A DNA stretch of 64,000 bases from Actinopolymorpha rutila (GTDB lineage: Bacteria > Actinomycetota > Actinomycetes > Propionibacteriales > Actinopolymorphaceae), in the NCBI RefSeq assembly GCF_013407855.1, contig NZ_JACBZH010000001.1, positions 3,906,001 through 3,970,000 of the forward strand, given 5' to 3'. The notes beneath the pieces are model-generated. The model was not told the origin of the DNA. It was given only the letters and a program-made list of their open reading frames with translations, and ran no database searches. A program made the position numbers and the translations under genes. Of this stretch, positions 26,136 through 35,969 are shown piece by piece. Position 1 is the stretch's first letter. Every line of letters begins with the position of its first letter.

Positions 26136-27833
26136 TCAACGCCGGCCGACGGTGTACCCCTCGCCCCTCGTCAGGTGGGCGTAGCTGAGCCGGACCGCCA
26201 TCGCGCCCTCCCCGACCGCGGAGGCAACGCGTTTGATCGACCCACTACGTACGTCGCCGGCCGCGAACACTCCGGGAAGGCTGGTCTCGAGGAAAGTTCT
26301 CGGGTAGCTTCCGTCGCGCTCGATGTCGGATCCGGTCCGGACGAAACCGTTCTCGTCGCGTGCCACGTCGTCGCCCAGCCACCATGTGCAGGGAGTCGAG
26401 CCGATGAAGACGAACAGCGCACGCGCCGGAACGTCTTCGCGTTTCCCGGTGTGGTTGTCCTCGACGACCAGGGTCTCCAGGGTGCCGTCCCCGACCAGTT
26501 CGCGGACCTCGGTGTGGGTGCGTACCTCGACCTGCGGCAGGCGGCGAATCTGGTCGACGAGGTAGCGTGACATGTTCTTTCCCAGGTCGTCCTCGCGGAC
26601 GAGGAGCGTGACGCGGCTCGCGGTGTTGGACAGGAACAGCGTTGCCTGGCCGGCCGAGTTGCCGCCGCCGACCACCGCCACCGGGACACGTCCGCACCAC
26701 AAGGCCTCCTGCTGGGTGGCGGCGTAGTAGATGCTGGTCGGTTCGAATTCCTCCAGCCGGGGCACCGGGAGCCGGCGGTACCTTGCGCCGGTGGCGATCA
26801 GGACCGAGCGGCCCAGCACCGGCCGGCCGTCCTCCACGTCGACGACGTAGTGGCCCGCGTCCTGCTTCAGAGCCGCCGCGGTGGCAGGGATGTGCATCCG
26901 GGCGCCGAACTTCTCGGCCTGGAGGACGGCACGCTCGGCGAGTTCGGCACCGGAGATGCCCGAAGGGAAGCCGAGATAGTTCTCGATTCGGGACGACGTG
27001 CCGGCCTGCCCGCCGGTTGCCACCGAGTCAAGGGTGATCACCGCCATGCCCTCTGACGCCGCGTACACCGACGCCGCCAGGCCGGCCGGGCCGGCGCCCA
27101 CCACCACCAGGTCGTGCAGCGTGGTGGGCGGCTCGGGGACGAGCAGGCCGAGCCGCTGGGCGAGTTCGGCGTTGCTGGGGTTGCGCAGCACATGGTGCCC
27201 GCCCAGGATCACGATCGGTGTGTCCTCCGGACGGAAGTCCAGGCTGCGCAGCAACTTCTCGACTCCGGCGTCCTTGTCCAGGTCGACGAAGCGGTGCGGC
27301 AGCCGGTTGCGCGCTGCGAACTCCCGCAGCCGACGGGTGTCCTGGGAGTAGCAGGAACCGACGATCCGGACTCCGACGCCAACCTCGATTAACACGGACC
27401 GCCGGACCAGGAACGCCCGCAGGATCAGGTCGCCAAGCGCCGGGTCGTGTGCCACCACTTCCCGCAACGCCTCGGGCGTCACGTCCAGCACCTCACCGGC
27501 CTCCACCACGACTGCGGTGAAGAACGACGGCTGCCCGGTGAGGACGCCGAGTTCGCCGAGGAACCGGCCGGCACCGTGCACGCTGATGACCCGCTCCTCC
27601 GGGGTGCCGTGGTCGGCGACATTGGCGACCTTGCCGGAGACGACCACAAAGAAGTCGTACGGCTCGTCACCCTCGCGGAAGAGGACGTCCCCGGCCTCCG
27701 CGGTGCGTCGCGAGCCTCGGGCGGCGAGCGCGTCGATCTGGGGGGCGTCCAGTCGCGGGTAGGCGCCGTAGGCGTCCGGGGTCTCCGCCTGCGTGGACGG
27801 TTCCGGCGGTGTGGACGGGGCTCGGTCGTTCAT
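26136..27833 (-). CDS. Cyclic-nucleotide-domain / thioredoxin-fold / thioredoxin-reductase-like fusion
   Basis: 565 residues in three parts. A CRP-like cNMP-binding domain spans about 25-145 (FREGDEPYDFFVVVSGKV and GRFLGELGVLTGQPSF). A glutaredoxin/thioredoxin-like domain spans about 155-232 with a single Cys161. A two-dinucleotide-binding flavoprotein spans about 240-555, with FAD motif VVVGAGPAGLAA and NADPH motif VVGGGNSAGQA. The redox CxxC of real thioredoxin reductases should follow near 370-380, but the sequence there is YYAATQQEALWCG, with no CxxC. It therefore probably passes electrons to another acceptor or uses its own middle domain. It is the last gene of the chaperone/redox block, following the UBP zinc-finger gene by about 70 bp. 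The effector of the sensor domain is unknown. Confidence 0.9.
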   Translation of the reverse strand: MNDRAPSTPPEPSTQAETPDAYGAYPRLDAPQIDALAARGSRRTAEAGDVLFREGDEPYDFFVVVSGKVANVADHGTPEERVISVHGAGRFLGELGVLTGQPSFFTAVVVEAGEVLDVTPEALREVVAHDPALGDLILRAFLVRRSVLIEVGVGVRIVGSCYSQDTRRLREFAARNRLPHRFVDLDKDAGVEKLLRSLDFRPEDTPIVILGGHHVLRNPSNAELAQRLGLLVPEPPTTLHDLVVVGAGPAGLAASVYAASEGMAVITLDSVATGGQAGTSSRIENYLGFPSGISGAELAERAVLQAEKFGARMHIPATAAALKQDAGHYVVDVEDGRPVLGRSVLIATGARYRRLPVPRLEEFEPTSIYYAATQQEALWCGRVPVAVVGGGNSAGQATLFLSNTASRVTLLVREDDLGKNMSRYLVDQIRRLPQVEVRTHTEVRELVGDGTLETLVVEDNHTGKREDVPARALFVFIGSTPCTWWLGDDVARDENGFVRTGSDIERDGSYPRTFLETSLPGVFAAGDVRSGSIKRVASAVGEGAMAVRLSYAHLTRGEGYTVGRR

Positions 27834-27905
27834 TCGGTGGTCCTCCCTCCGTGTCGTCTCAGTGGTGGTTCAGGGCCCGTTCTTGGCGGTACACCGGTCT
27901 CGCGG

Positions 27906-28169
27906 TCAGACGAACTGCTCATCGAAGTAGCACCAGCGCCAGTCCTCGCCGGGCTCGTAGGACGCCACGATCGGATGCCCGATGTGGTGCGCGTGCGCGC
28001 GGGCGTGCTTGAGCGGTGAGGAGTCGCAGCAGCCGACGTGGCCGCAGGTCAGGCACAGCCGCAGGTGTACCCACGGCGAGCCCAGTCGCAGGCACTCCTC
28101 GCAGCCGGCGGGTGTGCGGGGCTCGACCGGACGGATCTGTTCCAGGTGTGGATCCAGCGCGACAGGCAT
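27906..28169 (-). CDS. UBP-type zinc-finger protein
   Basis: 87 residues, essentially a single ZnF-UBP domain: CEECLRLGSPWVHLRLC, then LTCGHVGCCDSSPLKHARAH and HHIGHPIVASYEPGEDWRWC supply the Cys/His ligands. In eukaryotes this fold binds free ubiquitin C-termini. In bacteria, small stand-alone versions are common in actinobacteria, often beside the CRP/thioredoxin-reductase fusion as here. The role is unknown; a redox or protein-quality adaptor is only a guess. Confidence 0.88.
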   Translation of the reverse strand: MPVALDPHLEQIRPVEPRTPAGCEECLRLGSPWVHLRLCLTCGHVGCCDSSPLKHARAHAHHIGHPIVASYEPGEDWRWCYFDEQFV

Positions 28170-28223
28170 GTCGGTTCCTCCGTTCTCCGGTAGGGTTCTC
28201 GGTTCGGGCTCGCAGCCCGGCTG

Positions 28224-28688
28224 TCAGGTCTGTTCACCGCCGGCCGATCCTCGGCCCAGCGCCTCCTCCACCCAGGTACGCAGGCGCGCGGCAGGGGCCG
28301 CGCCGAGCTGGGTGGACACCACCTGGCCCGAGCGCATCACCAGCAGCGTGGGGACGGCCTGGACGCGGAAGCGTTCGGACACCTGGCGTGCCTTGTCCAC
28401 GTCGACCTTCACCAGCTTGATTCGGCCGGCGAGGTCGCGGGCGACCTGTTCCAGCGCCGGGCTGACCATCCGGCACGGGCCGCACCAGGTTGCCCACAGG
28501 TCGACCACGACCGGCAGCCGCGAGCGCTCCACCACTTCGGCGAACGTTTCGTCGTCGGCGTCGACGATCCACGGCAGCGGTGCGTGGCAGTTGCCGCACC
28601 GGGGTTCGCCGTCCCCGGTCGCCGGAACGCGATTGCGGCGACCGCACTTGGCGCACTCGACGACGTTCGTCTCGGTCTGTGTGGTCAT
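28224..28688 (-). CDS. Thioredoxin with N-terminal zinc ribbon (Trx2/TrxC type)
   Basis: 154 residues. Cys12/Cys15 and Cys31/Cys34 (CAKCGRRNR, CGNCHAPLPW) form a zinc ribbon as in E. coli Trx2. The thioredoxin fold follows with active site WCGPC (68-72) and the cis-Pro segment VQAVPTLLVM. It reduces disulphides in the cytoplasm, and Trx2 types are oxidative-stress thioredoxins whose zinc ribbon can sense redox state. It is encoded 28 bp after clpB and upstream of the flavoprotein. The ATG at 28688 was preferred to the in-frame start 7 codons earlier. Confidence 0.93.
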   Translation of the reverse strand: MTTQTETNVVECAKCGRRNRVPATGDGEPRCGNCHAPLPWIVDADDETFAEVVERSRLPVVVDLWATWCGPCRMVSPALEQVARDLAGRIKLVKVDVDKARQVSERFRVQAVPTLLVMRSGQVVSTQLGAAPAARLRTWVEEALGRGSAGGEQT

Positions 28689-28716
28689 CAGTCCCGTTCC
28701 TTCCTCCATCGAACCC

Positions 28717-31356
28717 TCAGGCGGCCTCGAGCCGCGTGGCCGGCGTGGGGTTGTGGTAGGACACCACGATCTCTCCGTCGTGGGCGTCGACGGTGATCTG
28801 CGCGCCGTCGTGGACGTCGCCGGCGAGGAGGGTGCGGCCGATCCGGGTCTCGACCTCTCGGGAGATGAACCGGCGCAGTGGCCGGGCGCCGTAGACGGGG
28901 TCGAAGCCTTCCAGCGCGATCAGCCGGCGTGCCTGTTCGGTGACGTCGAGCCTCATCCGCCGGTCGGCCAGCCGTGCCCGTAGTTCGTCGAACATCAGGT
29001 CCACGATGCGTTCGATCTCGGCCTCGGTGAGCGGCTTGAACAACACGATCTCATCGACCCGGTTGAGGAACTCCGGCCGGAACCGTGACCGCAGGTCGGC
29101 CATCACCCGCGCCCGGGCGTCCGGGCCGATCTCCCCGCCGGTGGTCGCGCCCTCCAGGAGGTACTCCGACCCGACGTTGGAGGTCATGATGATGACCGTG
29201 TTACGGAAGTCGACCGTGCGGCCCTGGGCGTCGGTGAGGCGCCCGTCGTCGAGGACCTGCAGCAGCAGGTTGAACACGTCGGTGTGGGCCTTCTCGATCT
29301 CATCGAACAGCACCACCGAGTACGGCTTACGGCGGACCGCCTCGGTCAGCTGCCCGCCCTCCTCATAGCCCACGTACCCGGGCGGGGCACCCACCAGCCG
29401 GCTCACCGTGTGGCGTTCCTGGTACTCGCTCATGTCGATGCGGACCATGTTGTCCTCGGTGTCGAACAACGCCTGCGCGAGCGTCTTGGCCAGTTCGGTC
29501 TTCCCGACCCCGGTGGGCCCGAGGAAGATGAACGACCCGATCGGACGGGCCGGGTCCTTGATACCCGACCGCGCCCGGATCACCGCGTCCGCGACCAACT
29601 GGACCGCCTCGTCCTGGCCGATCACCCGCTCGTGCAGCACCTCATCCAGCGTCAGCAACTTCTCCCGTTCACCTTCCTGCAGGCGGCTCACCGGGATACC
29701 GGTCCACCGGGACACGATGGAGGCGATCTCCTCCTCGGTGACCACCTCACGCAGCAGCCGCCGCTCACCGAGCCTCTCACTCAGCTGCTCCTCCTCCGCA
29801 TGCAACCGGCGTTCCAGCTCCGGCAGCCGGCCGTGACGAAGCTCCGCGGCACGGTTCAGGTCATAGTCACGCTCGGCCTGTTCGGCGTCACGGCGTACCT
29901 GCTCGATCTCCTGCCGCAGCTCCTGCACCCGCCGCAACGCCTGCCGTTCGGCCTCCCACTGCGCCCGCATCGCGTCCGCCTGCGCGTGCAGGTCGGCCAG
30001 CTCCCTGCGCAGCTGCGTCAACCGCTCCTTGCTCGCGGCGTCGGACTCCTTGCCCAGCGCGGCCTCCTCGATCTCCAACCGGCGCACCCGCCGGGTCAAC
30101 TCGTCCAGTTCGGCCGGCATCGAGTCGATCTCCGTCCGCAGCATCGCGCACGCCTCATCCACCAGATCGATCGCCTTGTCGGGCAGGAACCGGTCAGAGA
30201 TGTAGCGGTGACTCAGCACGACCGCCGCGACCAGCGCGGCGTCCTGGATCCTCACACCGTGGAACACCTCCAGACGCTCCCGCAGCCCGCGCAGGATCGA
30301 GATCGCGTCCTCCACCGACGGCTCGTCCACCATCACCGGCTGGAACCGGCGTTCCAAAGCGGCGTCCTTCTCCACGTTCTTGCGGTACTCCTCCAACGTC
30401 GTCGCACCGATCATGTGCAGCTCACCGCGGGCCAGCATCGGCTTGAGCATGTTCCCCGCGTCCATCGCACCCTCAGCCGCACCCGCACCCACCACCGTGT
30501 GCAACTCGTCGACGAACAACAAGATGCGCCCCGCCGCGGCGCGGACCTCGTTCAGCACCGCCTTCAGCCGCTCCTCGAACTCACCGCGATACTTCGCACC
30601 CGCCACCAGCGCACCCATGTCCAACCCGAACACCACCTTGTCCCGCAGCCCCTCCGGCACGTCACCGTTGGCGATCCGCTGCGCCAGGCCCTCCACGATC
30701 GCGGTCTTCCCCACCCCCGGATCACCCACCAGAACCGGGTTGTTCTTCGTCTTCCGCGACAGGATCTGCACCACCCGCCGGATCTCACCGTCCCGCCCGA
30801 CCACCGGATCCAACCGGCCCGCCGCGGCATCGGCCACCAGGTCCCGGCCATACTTCTCCAACGCCTCATACGCCGCCTCCGGCTGCGCGGAGGTGACCCG
30901 CTGGTTCCCCCGGATCCGGGTCAGCGCCGCCAGGAACCGGTCCCTGGACAGGCCCAGATCGTGCAGCAACCGGCCCGCCGACGTGGCCGGCCCCTCCTCC
31001 AGCAACGCCACCACCAGATGCTCCACCGACACGTACTCATCCTTCAGCCGCTTCGCCTCCCGGTCCGCGGTGTCGAGCAGCCGCGCCAGCCGCTGCGTCA
31101 CAAACACCTGACCCGGCTCCACACCCGGCCCGCCGACCCGAGGCCGGCGTTCCAGCTCATCCTCCACCTGCTTACGCAACAGATCCGGATCCACACCCGC
31201 CTGCACCAACAACCGCGGCACCAGACCCTCCGGCTGGTCCAACAGGGCCAGCAACAGATGCTCACCATCGACCTCGGTATGCCCGAACCGCAACGCGGCG
31301 GACTGCGCCTCCTGCAAAGCCTCCTGGCTCTTCTGAGTCAACCGGTTCGGGTCCAC
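28717..31356 (-). CDS. clpB: ClpB disaggregase
   Basis: 879 residues, full length. An N-terminal Clp_N repeat domain, first AAA+ module (Walker A GDPGVGKT, Walker B ILLFVDEL), a long coiled-coil M-domain (about 410-530) and a second AAA+ module ([32 protein letters not shown]) are all present. It lacks a ClpP-docking IGF/L loop, as expected for ClpB. It works with DnaK/DnaJ/GrpE encoded just upstream to rescue aggregated proteins. Its start overlaps the CbpM-like gene by 19 bp. Confidence 0.97.
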   Translation of the reverse strand: MDPNRLTQKSQEALQEAQSAALRFGHTEVDGEHLLLALLDQPEGLVPRLLVQAGVDPDLLRKQVEDELERRPRVGGPGVEPGQVFVTQRLARLLDTADREAKRLKDEYVSVEHLVVALLEEGPATSAGRLLHDLGLSRDRFLAALTRIRGNQRVTSAQPEAAYEALEKYGRDLVADAAAGRLDPVVGRDGEIRRVVQILSRKTKNNPVLVGDPGVGKTAIVEGLAQRIANGDVPEGLRDKVVFGLDMGALVAGAKYRGEFEERLKAVLNEVRAAAGRILLFVDELHTVVGAGAAEGAMDAGNMLKPMLARGELHMIGATTLEEYRKNVEKDAALERRFQPVMVDEPSVEDAISILRGLRERLEVFHGVRIQDAALVAAVVLSHRYISDRFLPDKAIDLVDEACAMLRTEIDSMPAELDELTRRVRRLEIEEAALGKESDAASKERLTQLRRELADLHAQADAMRAQWEAERQALRRVQELRQEIEQVRRDAEQAERDYDLNRAAELRHGRLPELERRLHAEEEQLSERLGERRLLREVVTEEEIASIVSRWTGIPVSRLQEGEREKLLTLDEVLHERVIGQDEAVQLVADAVIRARSGIKDPARPIGSFIFLGPTGVGKTELAKTLAQALFDTEDNMVRIDMSEYQERHTVSRLVGAPPGYVGYEEGGQLTEAVRRKPYSVVLFDEIEKAHTDVFNLLLQVLDDGRLTDAQGRTVDFRNTVIIMTSNVGSEYLLEGATTGGEIGPDARARVMADLRSRFRPEFLNRVDEIVLFKPLTEAEIERIVDLMFDELRARLADRRMRLDVTEQARRLIALEGFDPVYGARPLRRFISREVETRIGRTLLAGDVHDGAQITVDAHDGEIVVSYHNPTPATRLEAA

Positions 31357-31790
31357 AAGTGGCCTCCATAACGTCGGGCGGCAGACGGCTGTCCGCGCCC
31401 ACTGGATCTGGTGACGATGCGCCTACCTGCGTCAACAGAGGTAGACGGCTGCGGCGAGTGCCGCGGGAGGCGCATACCGGCCGCGCGTTCGGCCGCCTCC
31501 AGTTGCGCGATCCGGTCCAGCAGGTCCAGCACCACACCGATCCCGGCGTAGTTGAGACAGAACCCGGCCCGCAGACGTTCGATCCGCGCGGCGCGGGCGA
31601 CCTGGGCGGGCGCGAAGTGCAGCCGGCCGCTCGGATCGGCGTCCGCGTCCAGCAGGCCGAGCACCACCAGCCGGCGTACGTGGTCCGGATGCAGCCCCAC
31701 CCGGGCGGCGAACTCCTCCAGACCAAGGTGCACCTGCCGGCCGGGGCGCTCCTCCCGGCGAACCCGCATCCGGACGAGTGCGAACGACAT
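31338..31790 (-). CDS. CbpM/MerR-like chaperone modulator
   Basis: 150 residues from an ATG overlapping the dnaJ stop (TGATG). The core, [20 protein letters not shown] then [18 protein letters not shown], is a winged-helix MerR-type domain as in CbpM and HspR, followed by a helical dimerisation segment ([16 protein letters not shown]). CbpM proteins bind the J-domain of CbpA and inhibit it; HspR instead represses the dnaK operon. The lack of a clear second wing and the pairing with a CbpA-type DnaJ favour CbpM, but HspR-like repression is not excluded. The Arg/Ser-rich tail overlaps the clpB start. Confidence 0.75.
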   Translation of the reverse strand: MSFALVRMRVRREERPGRQVHLGLEEFAARVGLHPDHVRRLVVLGLLDADADPSGRLHFAPAQVARAARIERLRAGFCLNYAGIGVVLDLLDRIAQLEAAERAAGMRLPRHSPQPSTSVDAGRRIVTRSSGRGQPSAARRYGGHLWTRTG

Positions 31791-32878
31791 CAGCGCCTCC
31801 CTGCCCCGGAACCAGATGACTGACTGGACGTGCCGGGCGCGCCGGTGCCGGAGTCCGCCCGCGGGTCGAACCCGGAAGCCTGGGCCAGTTCCGACCACAG
31901 CCGGCGTTCCTCCTCACTCGGGTGCGGCGGCACCATGATCCGGACCTGGGCGTACAGGTCGCCGGGGTTGCCGTTCGGGTTCGGCATTCCCCGGCCGCGC
32001 AGCCGCAGCGACCGACCACTGGAGGTGCCCGGCGGGACTTTGACCTTCGCCTCACCGCCCGGGGTGTCGACCGCGACGGTCGCGCCGAGGGCCGCCTCCC
32101 ACGCAGCCAGCGGCAGGTCCAGGTGGATGTCGCGACCACGTACGCGGTAACGGGGATGCGGAAGGAGCCGGACGACGAGATGGAGGTCGCCGGGCGGCGC
32201 GCCGTCGCTACCCTGCCCGCCCTGCCCGGCCAGCCGGATCCGCTGCCCGTCGGTGACACCGGGCGGAACGTTCACGTCGTAGCGCCGGGTGCCGCCCGGC
32301 CCGGACAACGTCACCGACCGCGGCCCGCCCCGGTAAGCCTCCTCGACCGTCAGCGGGAGTTCGGCCTCCTGGTCCGCACCCGGGATCGGTCCGAAACCAC
32401 GACCGCCCCGGCCCGCCCGCCCACGTCCGGCGCGACCTGCCCGCCCGCCGAACATGCCGCTCAGCAGATCCTCCAGATCGACCTCCTCCCCCTCGACACC
32501 ACCGAACCCCTCGAACCCCTCGAACCCCTCGAACCCGCCGAACCCGCCGGCACCGCGAGCACCCGCACCCGCCCGCGCACGACCACCCGCCCTGGCCCGC
32601 GCCTGCGCCTGTGCCTGGGCCTGCATCCAGGTGTCGGGGTCGACGTCGTCGGGCACCCGACGGAAGTCCGCCCCGAACACGTCGTACCGCTTGCGCAGAT
32701 CCGGATCGGACAGCACGTCGTAGGCCTCCGAGACGTCCTTGAACCGGTCCTCGGCACCTGGGTCCTTGTTGACGTCGGGATGGTTCTCCCGCGCCAGCCG
32801 CCGGTAGGCGCGCTGGATCTCCTCCCGGGTGGCCGTCCGGGGTACCCCGAGAACCTGATAGAAGTCGCGGTCGGCCAT
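31790..32878 (-). CDS. DnaJ-family co-chaperone, CbpA type
   Basis: 362 residues. The J-domain (1-70) has the HPD motif (ENHPDVNK). A Gly/Phe-rich linker contains a repeated GFEGFEGFEGFGG stretch. There are two substrate-binding DnaJ-C domains but no CxxCxGxG zinc repeats, which makes it CbpA/DnaJB-like. It delivers substrates to DnaK and stimulates its ATPase. GTG at 32881 directly precedes the ATG used. It lies 7 bp after grpE. Confidence 0.93.
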   Translation of the reverse strand: MADRDFYQVLGVPRTATREEIQRAYRRLARENHPDVNKDPGAEDRFKDVSEAYDVLSDPDLRKRYDVFGADFRRVPDDVDPDTWMQAQAQAQARARAGGRARAGAGARGAGGFGGFEGFEGFEGFGGVEGEEVDLEDLLSGMFGGRAGRAGRGRAGRGGRGFGPIPGADQEAELPLTVEEAYRGGPRSVTLSGPGGTRRYDVNVPPGVTDGQRIRLAGQGGQGSDGAPPGDLHLVVRLLPHPRYRVRGRDIHLDLPLAAWEAALGATVAVDTPGGEAKVKVPPGTSSGRSLRLRGRGMPNPNGNPGDLYAQVRIMVPPHPSEEERRLWSELAQASGFDPRADSGTGAPGTSSQSSGSGAGRR

Positions 32879-32885
32879 CACACCC

Positions 32886-33458
32886 TCACGCCGCCTTCGT
32901 CGCCACCACCACGCCCGCCGGCCGCAGCTGCCGCTCCCCCTCGCCGTAGCCGGGGCTCACCACGTCCAGCACCGTCCCGGCCGGCACCTCGGCACTGGGC
33001 ACGGTGGCCACCGCCTCGTGCCGGGCCGGATCGAACACCGCGCCCACCTCGCCCTCCTGACGCGGGAAACCGAGGCCGGCAAGCACCCCCACCGCCTGTT
33101 CCAGAACGGCCCGAACACCCTCCAGCAACGAGTCCTGCTCCCCCTCCGGTCGCGCCGCCTGCGCATGCGCCACCGCACGGTCGAGGTTGTCCACGACCGG
33201 CAGCCACCGCGCGGCCTGGGTCGCCACGACCTCGGCGCGCTGCCGGTCCAGTTCGCGGGCGTACCGCTTGCGCTGGTTGTCGGCATCGGCCACAGCCCGC
33301 CGCCACCGGTCCTCGAAGTCCGCCGCGCGCGCTCGCGCCTCCGTGAGCGCATCGTCGCGGCCGGGCGGGCCCGGCTGGTCGTTCGCATTCTGCACGTAGG
33401 TCTCGGTTGCCCCCGGCCGGTCAAGGTCCGGCAGGTGCTCCGGCTTCTGCTCGGTCAT
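32886..33458 (-). CDS. grpE: GrpE nucleotide exchange factor
   Basis: 190 residues: a long N-terminal coiled coil (about 35-105, DFEDRWRRAVADADNQRKR) and a C-terminal beta domain (FDPARHEAVATVPS, then GTVLDVVSPGYGEGERQLRP) with the GrpE signature. It exchanges ADP on DnaK. It sits 25 bp after dnaK and just before dnaJ, the standard actinobacterial order. Confidence 0.95.
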   Translation of the reverse strand: MTEQKPEHLPDLDRPGATETYVQNANDQPGPPGRDDALTEARARAADFEDRWRRAVADADNQRKRYARELDRQRAEVVATQAARWLPVVDNLDRAVAHAQAARPEGEQDSLLEGVRAVLEQAVGVLAGLGFPRQEGEVGAVFDPARHEAVATVPSAEVPAGTVLDVVSPGYGEGERQLRPAGVVVATKAA

Positions 33459-33483
33459 CGCAAGCCTCAGTCCGTGGTGAGCC

Positions 33484-35424
33484 TCAGTCCGTGGTGAACT
33501 CCGCGTCGATCACGTCCTCGTCCTCGGTCGCTCCACGCTGCCCGGGCACACCTTGACCGCCGGGTCCACCGCCGGGTCCACCACCGGGTTCACCACCTGG
33601 TCCGCCTGGTCCGGGCCCACCGTCCCCACCGCCGGAAGCGCTCAGGCTGTGGTAGATCTGCTGCAGCTCGCCGGTCAGCGACCGCAGCCGCTCCAGCGGA
33701 GCACTGTCGTCCTTGACCGCCTGGCGGGCATCCCCCAGCAACAGTTGAGCGCGTGCCCGCTCGTGCTCGGGCGCGACGTCGCCGAGTTCGCCCAGCCGCC
33801 GTTCGACCTGATAGGCCGCCGCGTCCAGACCGTTGCGGGCGTCGACCACCTCCCGGATCCGGGCATCGTCGGCGCGGTACCGCTCGGCGTCGGACACCAT
33901 CCGGTCCACCTCGGACTTGTCCAGATTGGAACTCTCACTGATGGTGATCCGCTGCTCGGCCCCGGTGTCCTTGTCACGGGCGGACACGTTCAAGATGCCG
34001 TTGGCGTCCACGTCGTAGGTCACCTCGACCTGCGGCTCACCACGCGGCGCGGGCCGGACGTTCTCCAGCCGGAACCTCCCGAGCACACGGTTGTCACTCG
34101 CCCGCTCACGTTCACCCTGCAACACCACCACATCGACCGCGGACTGGTTGTCCTCCGCCGTACTGAACGTCTCAGTACGCCGGGCCGGGATGGTCGTGTT
34201 GCGGTCCATCACCTTCGTCATCACCCCACCCAACGTCTCGATGCCCAGCGACAACGGAGTGACGTCGAGCAGCACGACATCCTTCATCTCCCCCTTCAGC
34301 ACCGCCGCCTGGATGGCCGCCCCCAGCGCCACCACCTCATCCGGGTTGACAGTCATGTTCGGGTCCTTGCCACCGGTCATCCGCCGGACAAGGTTCTGCA
34401 CCGCAGGCATCCGGGTCGCCCCACCGACCAGGATCACCTCATCGATATCGTCCGCGGTCACCTTCGCATCAGCCATCGCCTGCTCCACCGGGCCACGGCA
34501 GCGTTCGACCAGATCGTGGGTGACCTCCTCAAACGTCGACCGCATCAACGTCGTGTTCAGATGCTTCGGACCGGTGGCATCGGCAGTGATGAACGGCAGG
34601 TTGATCGTGGTCTGGGTAACCGACGACAACTCCACCTTCGCCTTCTCCGCCGCCTCGAACAACCGCTGCAGCGCCTGCGGGTCACGCCGCAGATCGATGC
34701 CGTCGGAGCGCTGGAAGTCCTCGGCCAGATAGTCCACCACCCGACGGTCGAAGTCGTCACCACCCAGATGGGTGTCGCCCGCAGTAGCGCGCACCTCCAC
34801 CACACCGTCGCCGACATCGAGCAGACTGACGTCGAACGTCCCACCCCCCAGATCGAACACCAGAACAGTCTCATGCCCCTTCTTGTCCAGCCCGTACGCC
34901 AGCGCCGCCGCCGTCGGCTCGTTGATGATCCGCAGAACCTCCAGCCCGGCGATCCGCCCCGCGTCCTTGGTGGCCTGACGCTGCGCGTCGTTGAAGTACG
35001 CCGGCACCGTGACGACCGCCTCGCTCACCTTCTCACCAAGGAACTTCGCCGCATCCTCGGCCAACTTGCGCAACACCAGCGCGGAAATCTCCTCCGGGGA
35101 GTACAACTTCCCGTGCACATCGAACCGCACCGCACCGTCCGGCCCGGACACCACATCGAACGACACCGCGTGGATCTCACTGCCCACCTCGTCAAAACGC
35201 CGGCCGATGAACCGTTTCGCCGACGTGATCGTGCCCTTCGGGTTCAAAATCGCCTGGCGGCGGGCCAACTGACCCACCAACCGCTCACCCTGCTCGGTGA
35301 ACGCCACCACCGAAGGCGTCGTCCGCTGACCCTCCGCATTCGCGATCACCGTGGCCGTCCCGTCGACCACCGCGGCAATCACCGAGTTCGTCGTACCCAG
35401 ATCGATACCAACCGCTTTCGCCAT
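33484..35424 (-). CDS. dnaK: DnaK (Hsp70) chaperone
   Basis: 646 residues from [14 protein letters not shown]. The ATPase domain shows [15 protein letters not shown] and [14 protein letters not shown]; the linker [13 protein letters not shown] leads to the substrate-binding domain. The C-terminal tail is Gly/Pro-rich ([15 protein letters not shown]) and ends acidic ([15 protein letters not shown]). It is first gene of the chaperone block, so its promoter lies in 35425-35969. As it sits inside a candidate mobile island, it may be an extra copy to the housekeeping dnaK. Confidence 0.97.
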   Translation of the reverse strand: MAKAVGIDLGTTNSVIAAVVDGTATVIANAEGQRTTPSVVAFTEQGERLVGQLARRQAILNPKGTITSAKRFIGRRFDEVGSEIHAVSFDVVSGPDGAVRFDVHGKLYSPEEISALVLRKLAEDAAKFLGEKVSEAVVTVPAYFNDAQRQATKDAGRIAGLEVLRIINEPTAAALAYGLDKKGHETVLVFDLGGGTFDVSLLDVGDGVVEVRATAGDTHLGGDDFDRRVVDYLAEDFQRSDGIDLRRDPQALQRLFEAAEKAKVELSSVTQTTINLPFITADATGPKHLNTTLMRSTFEEVTHDLVERCRGPVEQAMADAKVTADDIDEVILVGGATRMPAVQNLVRRMTGGKDPNMTVNPDEVVALGAAIQAAVLKGEMKDVVLLDVTPLSLGIETLGGVMTKVMDRNTTIPARRTETFSTAEDNQSAVDVVVLQGERERASDNRVLGRFRLENVRPAPRGEPQVEVTYDVDANGILNVSARDKDTGAEQRITISESSNLDKSEVDRMVSDAERYRADDARIREVVDARNGLDAAAYQVERRLGELGDVAPEHERARAQLLLGDARQAVKDDSAPLERLRSLTGELQQIYHSLSASGGGDGGPGPGGPGGEPGGGPGGGPGGQGVPGQRGATEDEDVIDAEFTTD

Positions 35425-35969
35425 GATCAAATCCGTTCAGAAGTCTCAACTGCAGGTCGTGTCCGTCGCCGAACCGCTCTGTGGATGAGCCACATCAGCG
35501 GAACGCGTGCAGCACCGGAAGACTGTGATCCAGACCGGATACCTGGAGGCAGAGATTCGACCGGGAACGTAACAACCACGAGGTCGCGAAAGTCTGCACA
35601 CTACCTCGCAGTCTCACGCCCAGAGAGCAGAGTGTAAAGAGGCTTCCAGCATCGAATCGCCGAGCCACCTTTTAGTACTGTCCCGCACGGAACTGCGCGG
35701 CTCTTCACTTGAGTTGGCGCGGCCGCCAGCGATCCGGTAATCACACTAATATCACCAGCCTCCGAACCTTCTTCCGTCGGACGCCGATGATTCGCGGTCC
35801 GGCTGTATCAAGGGGACTTGAGTCGTGACAGAACTGTCGACGGCCCTCCGCAAAGAGGCCGAATTACCGGTCCCCACCATCGGCTCACCTCGCATACGTG
35901 GTATCCCACGCCTGTCCAACAGAGGGGCCGGGTCGAACTAATTCCTGGAGAAGTACCCCACAGACCGGA
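35425..35969 (-). promoter_or_regulatory. dnaK operon upstream region with HAIR half-sites
   Basis: 545 bp with no gene, holding the promoter of the minus-strand chaperone block. The exact heptamer CTTGAGT, half of the HspR-binding HAIR element, occurs at 35708-35714 and 35817-35823, both in plus orientation. The inverted half ACTCAAG is absent. Next to the second copy is the palindrome GACAG-AA-CTGTC (35827-35838). No clear -10/-35 pair could be assigned. Confidence 0.45.

Noticed and set aside
29284..31371. A 695-codon open frame antisense to clpB
   Set aside because: Long only because of third-position GC bias; its composition (His/Arg/Leu/Gln) is that of a shadow and it lacks any domain.
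33553..35637. A 694-codon open frame antisense to dnaK
   Set aside because: Same reason: complementary shadow of a conserved GC-rich gene.
35425..35969. Full HAIR or CIRCE operator
   Set aside because: Only single CTTGAGT half-sites occur; neither the inverted HAIR half nor the CIRCE consensus is present.
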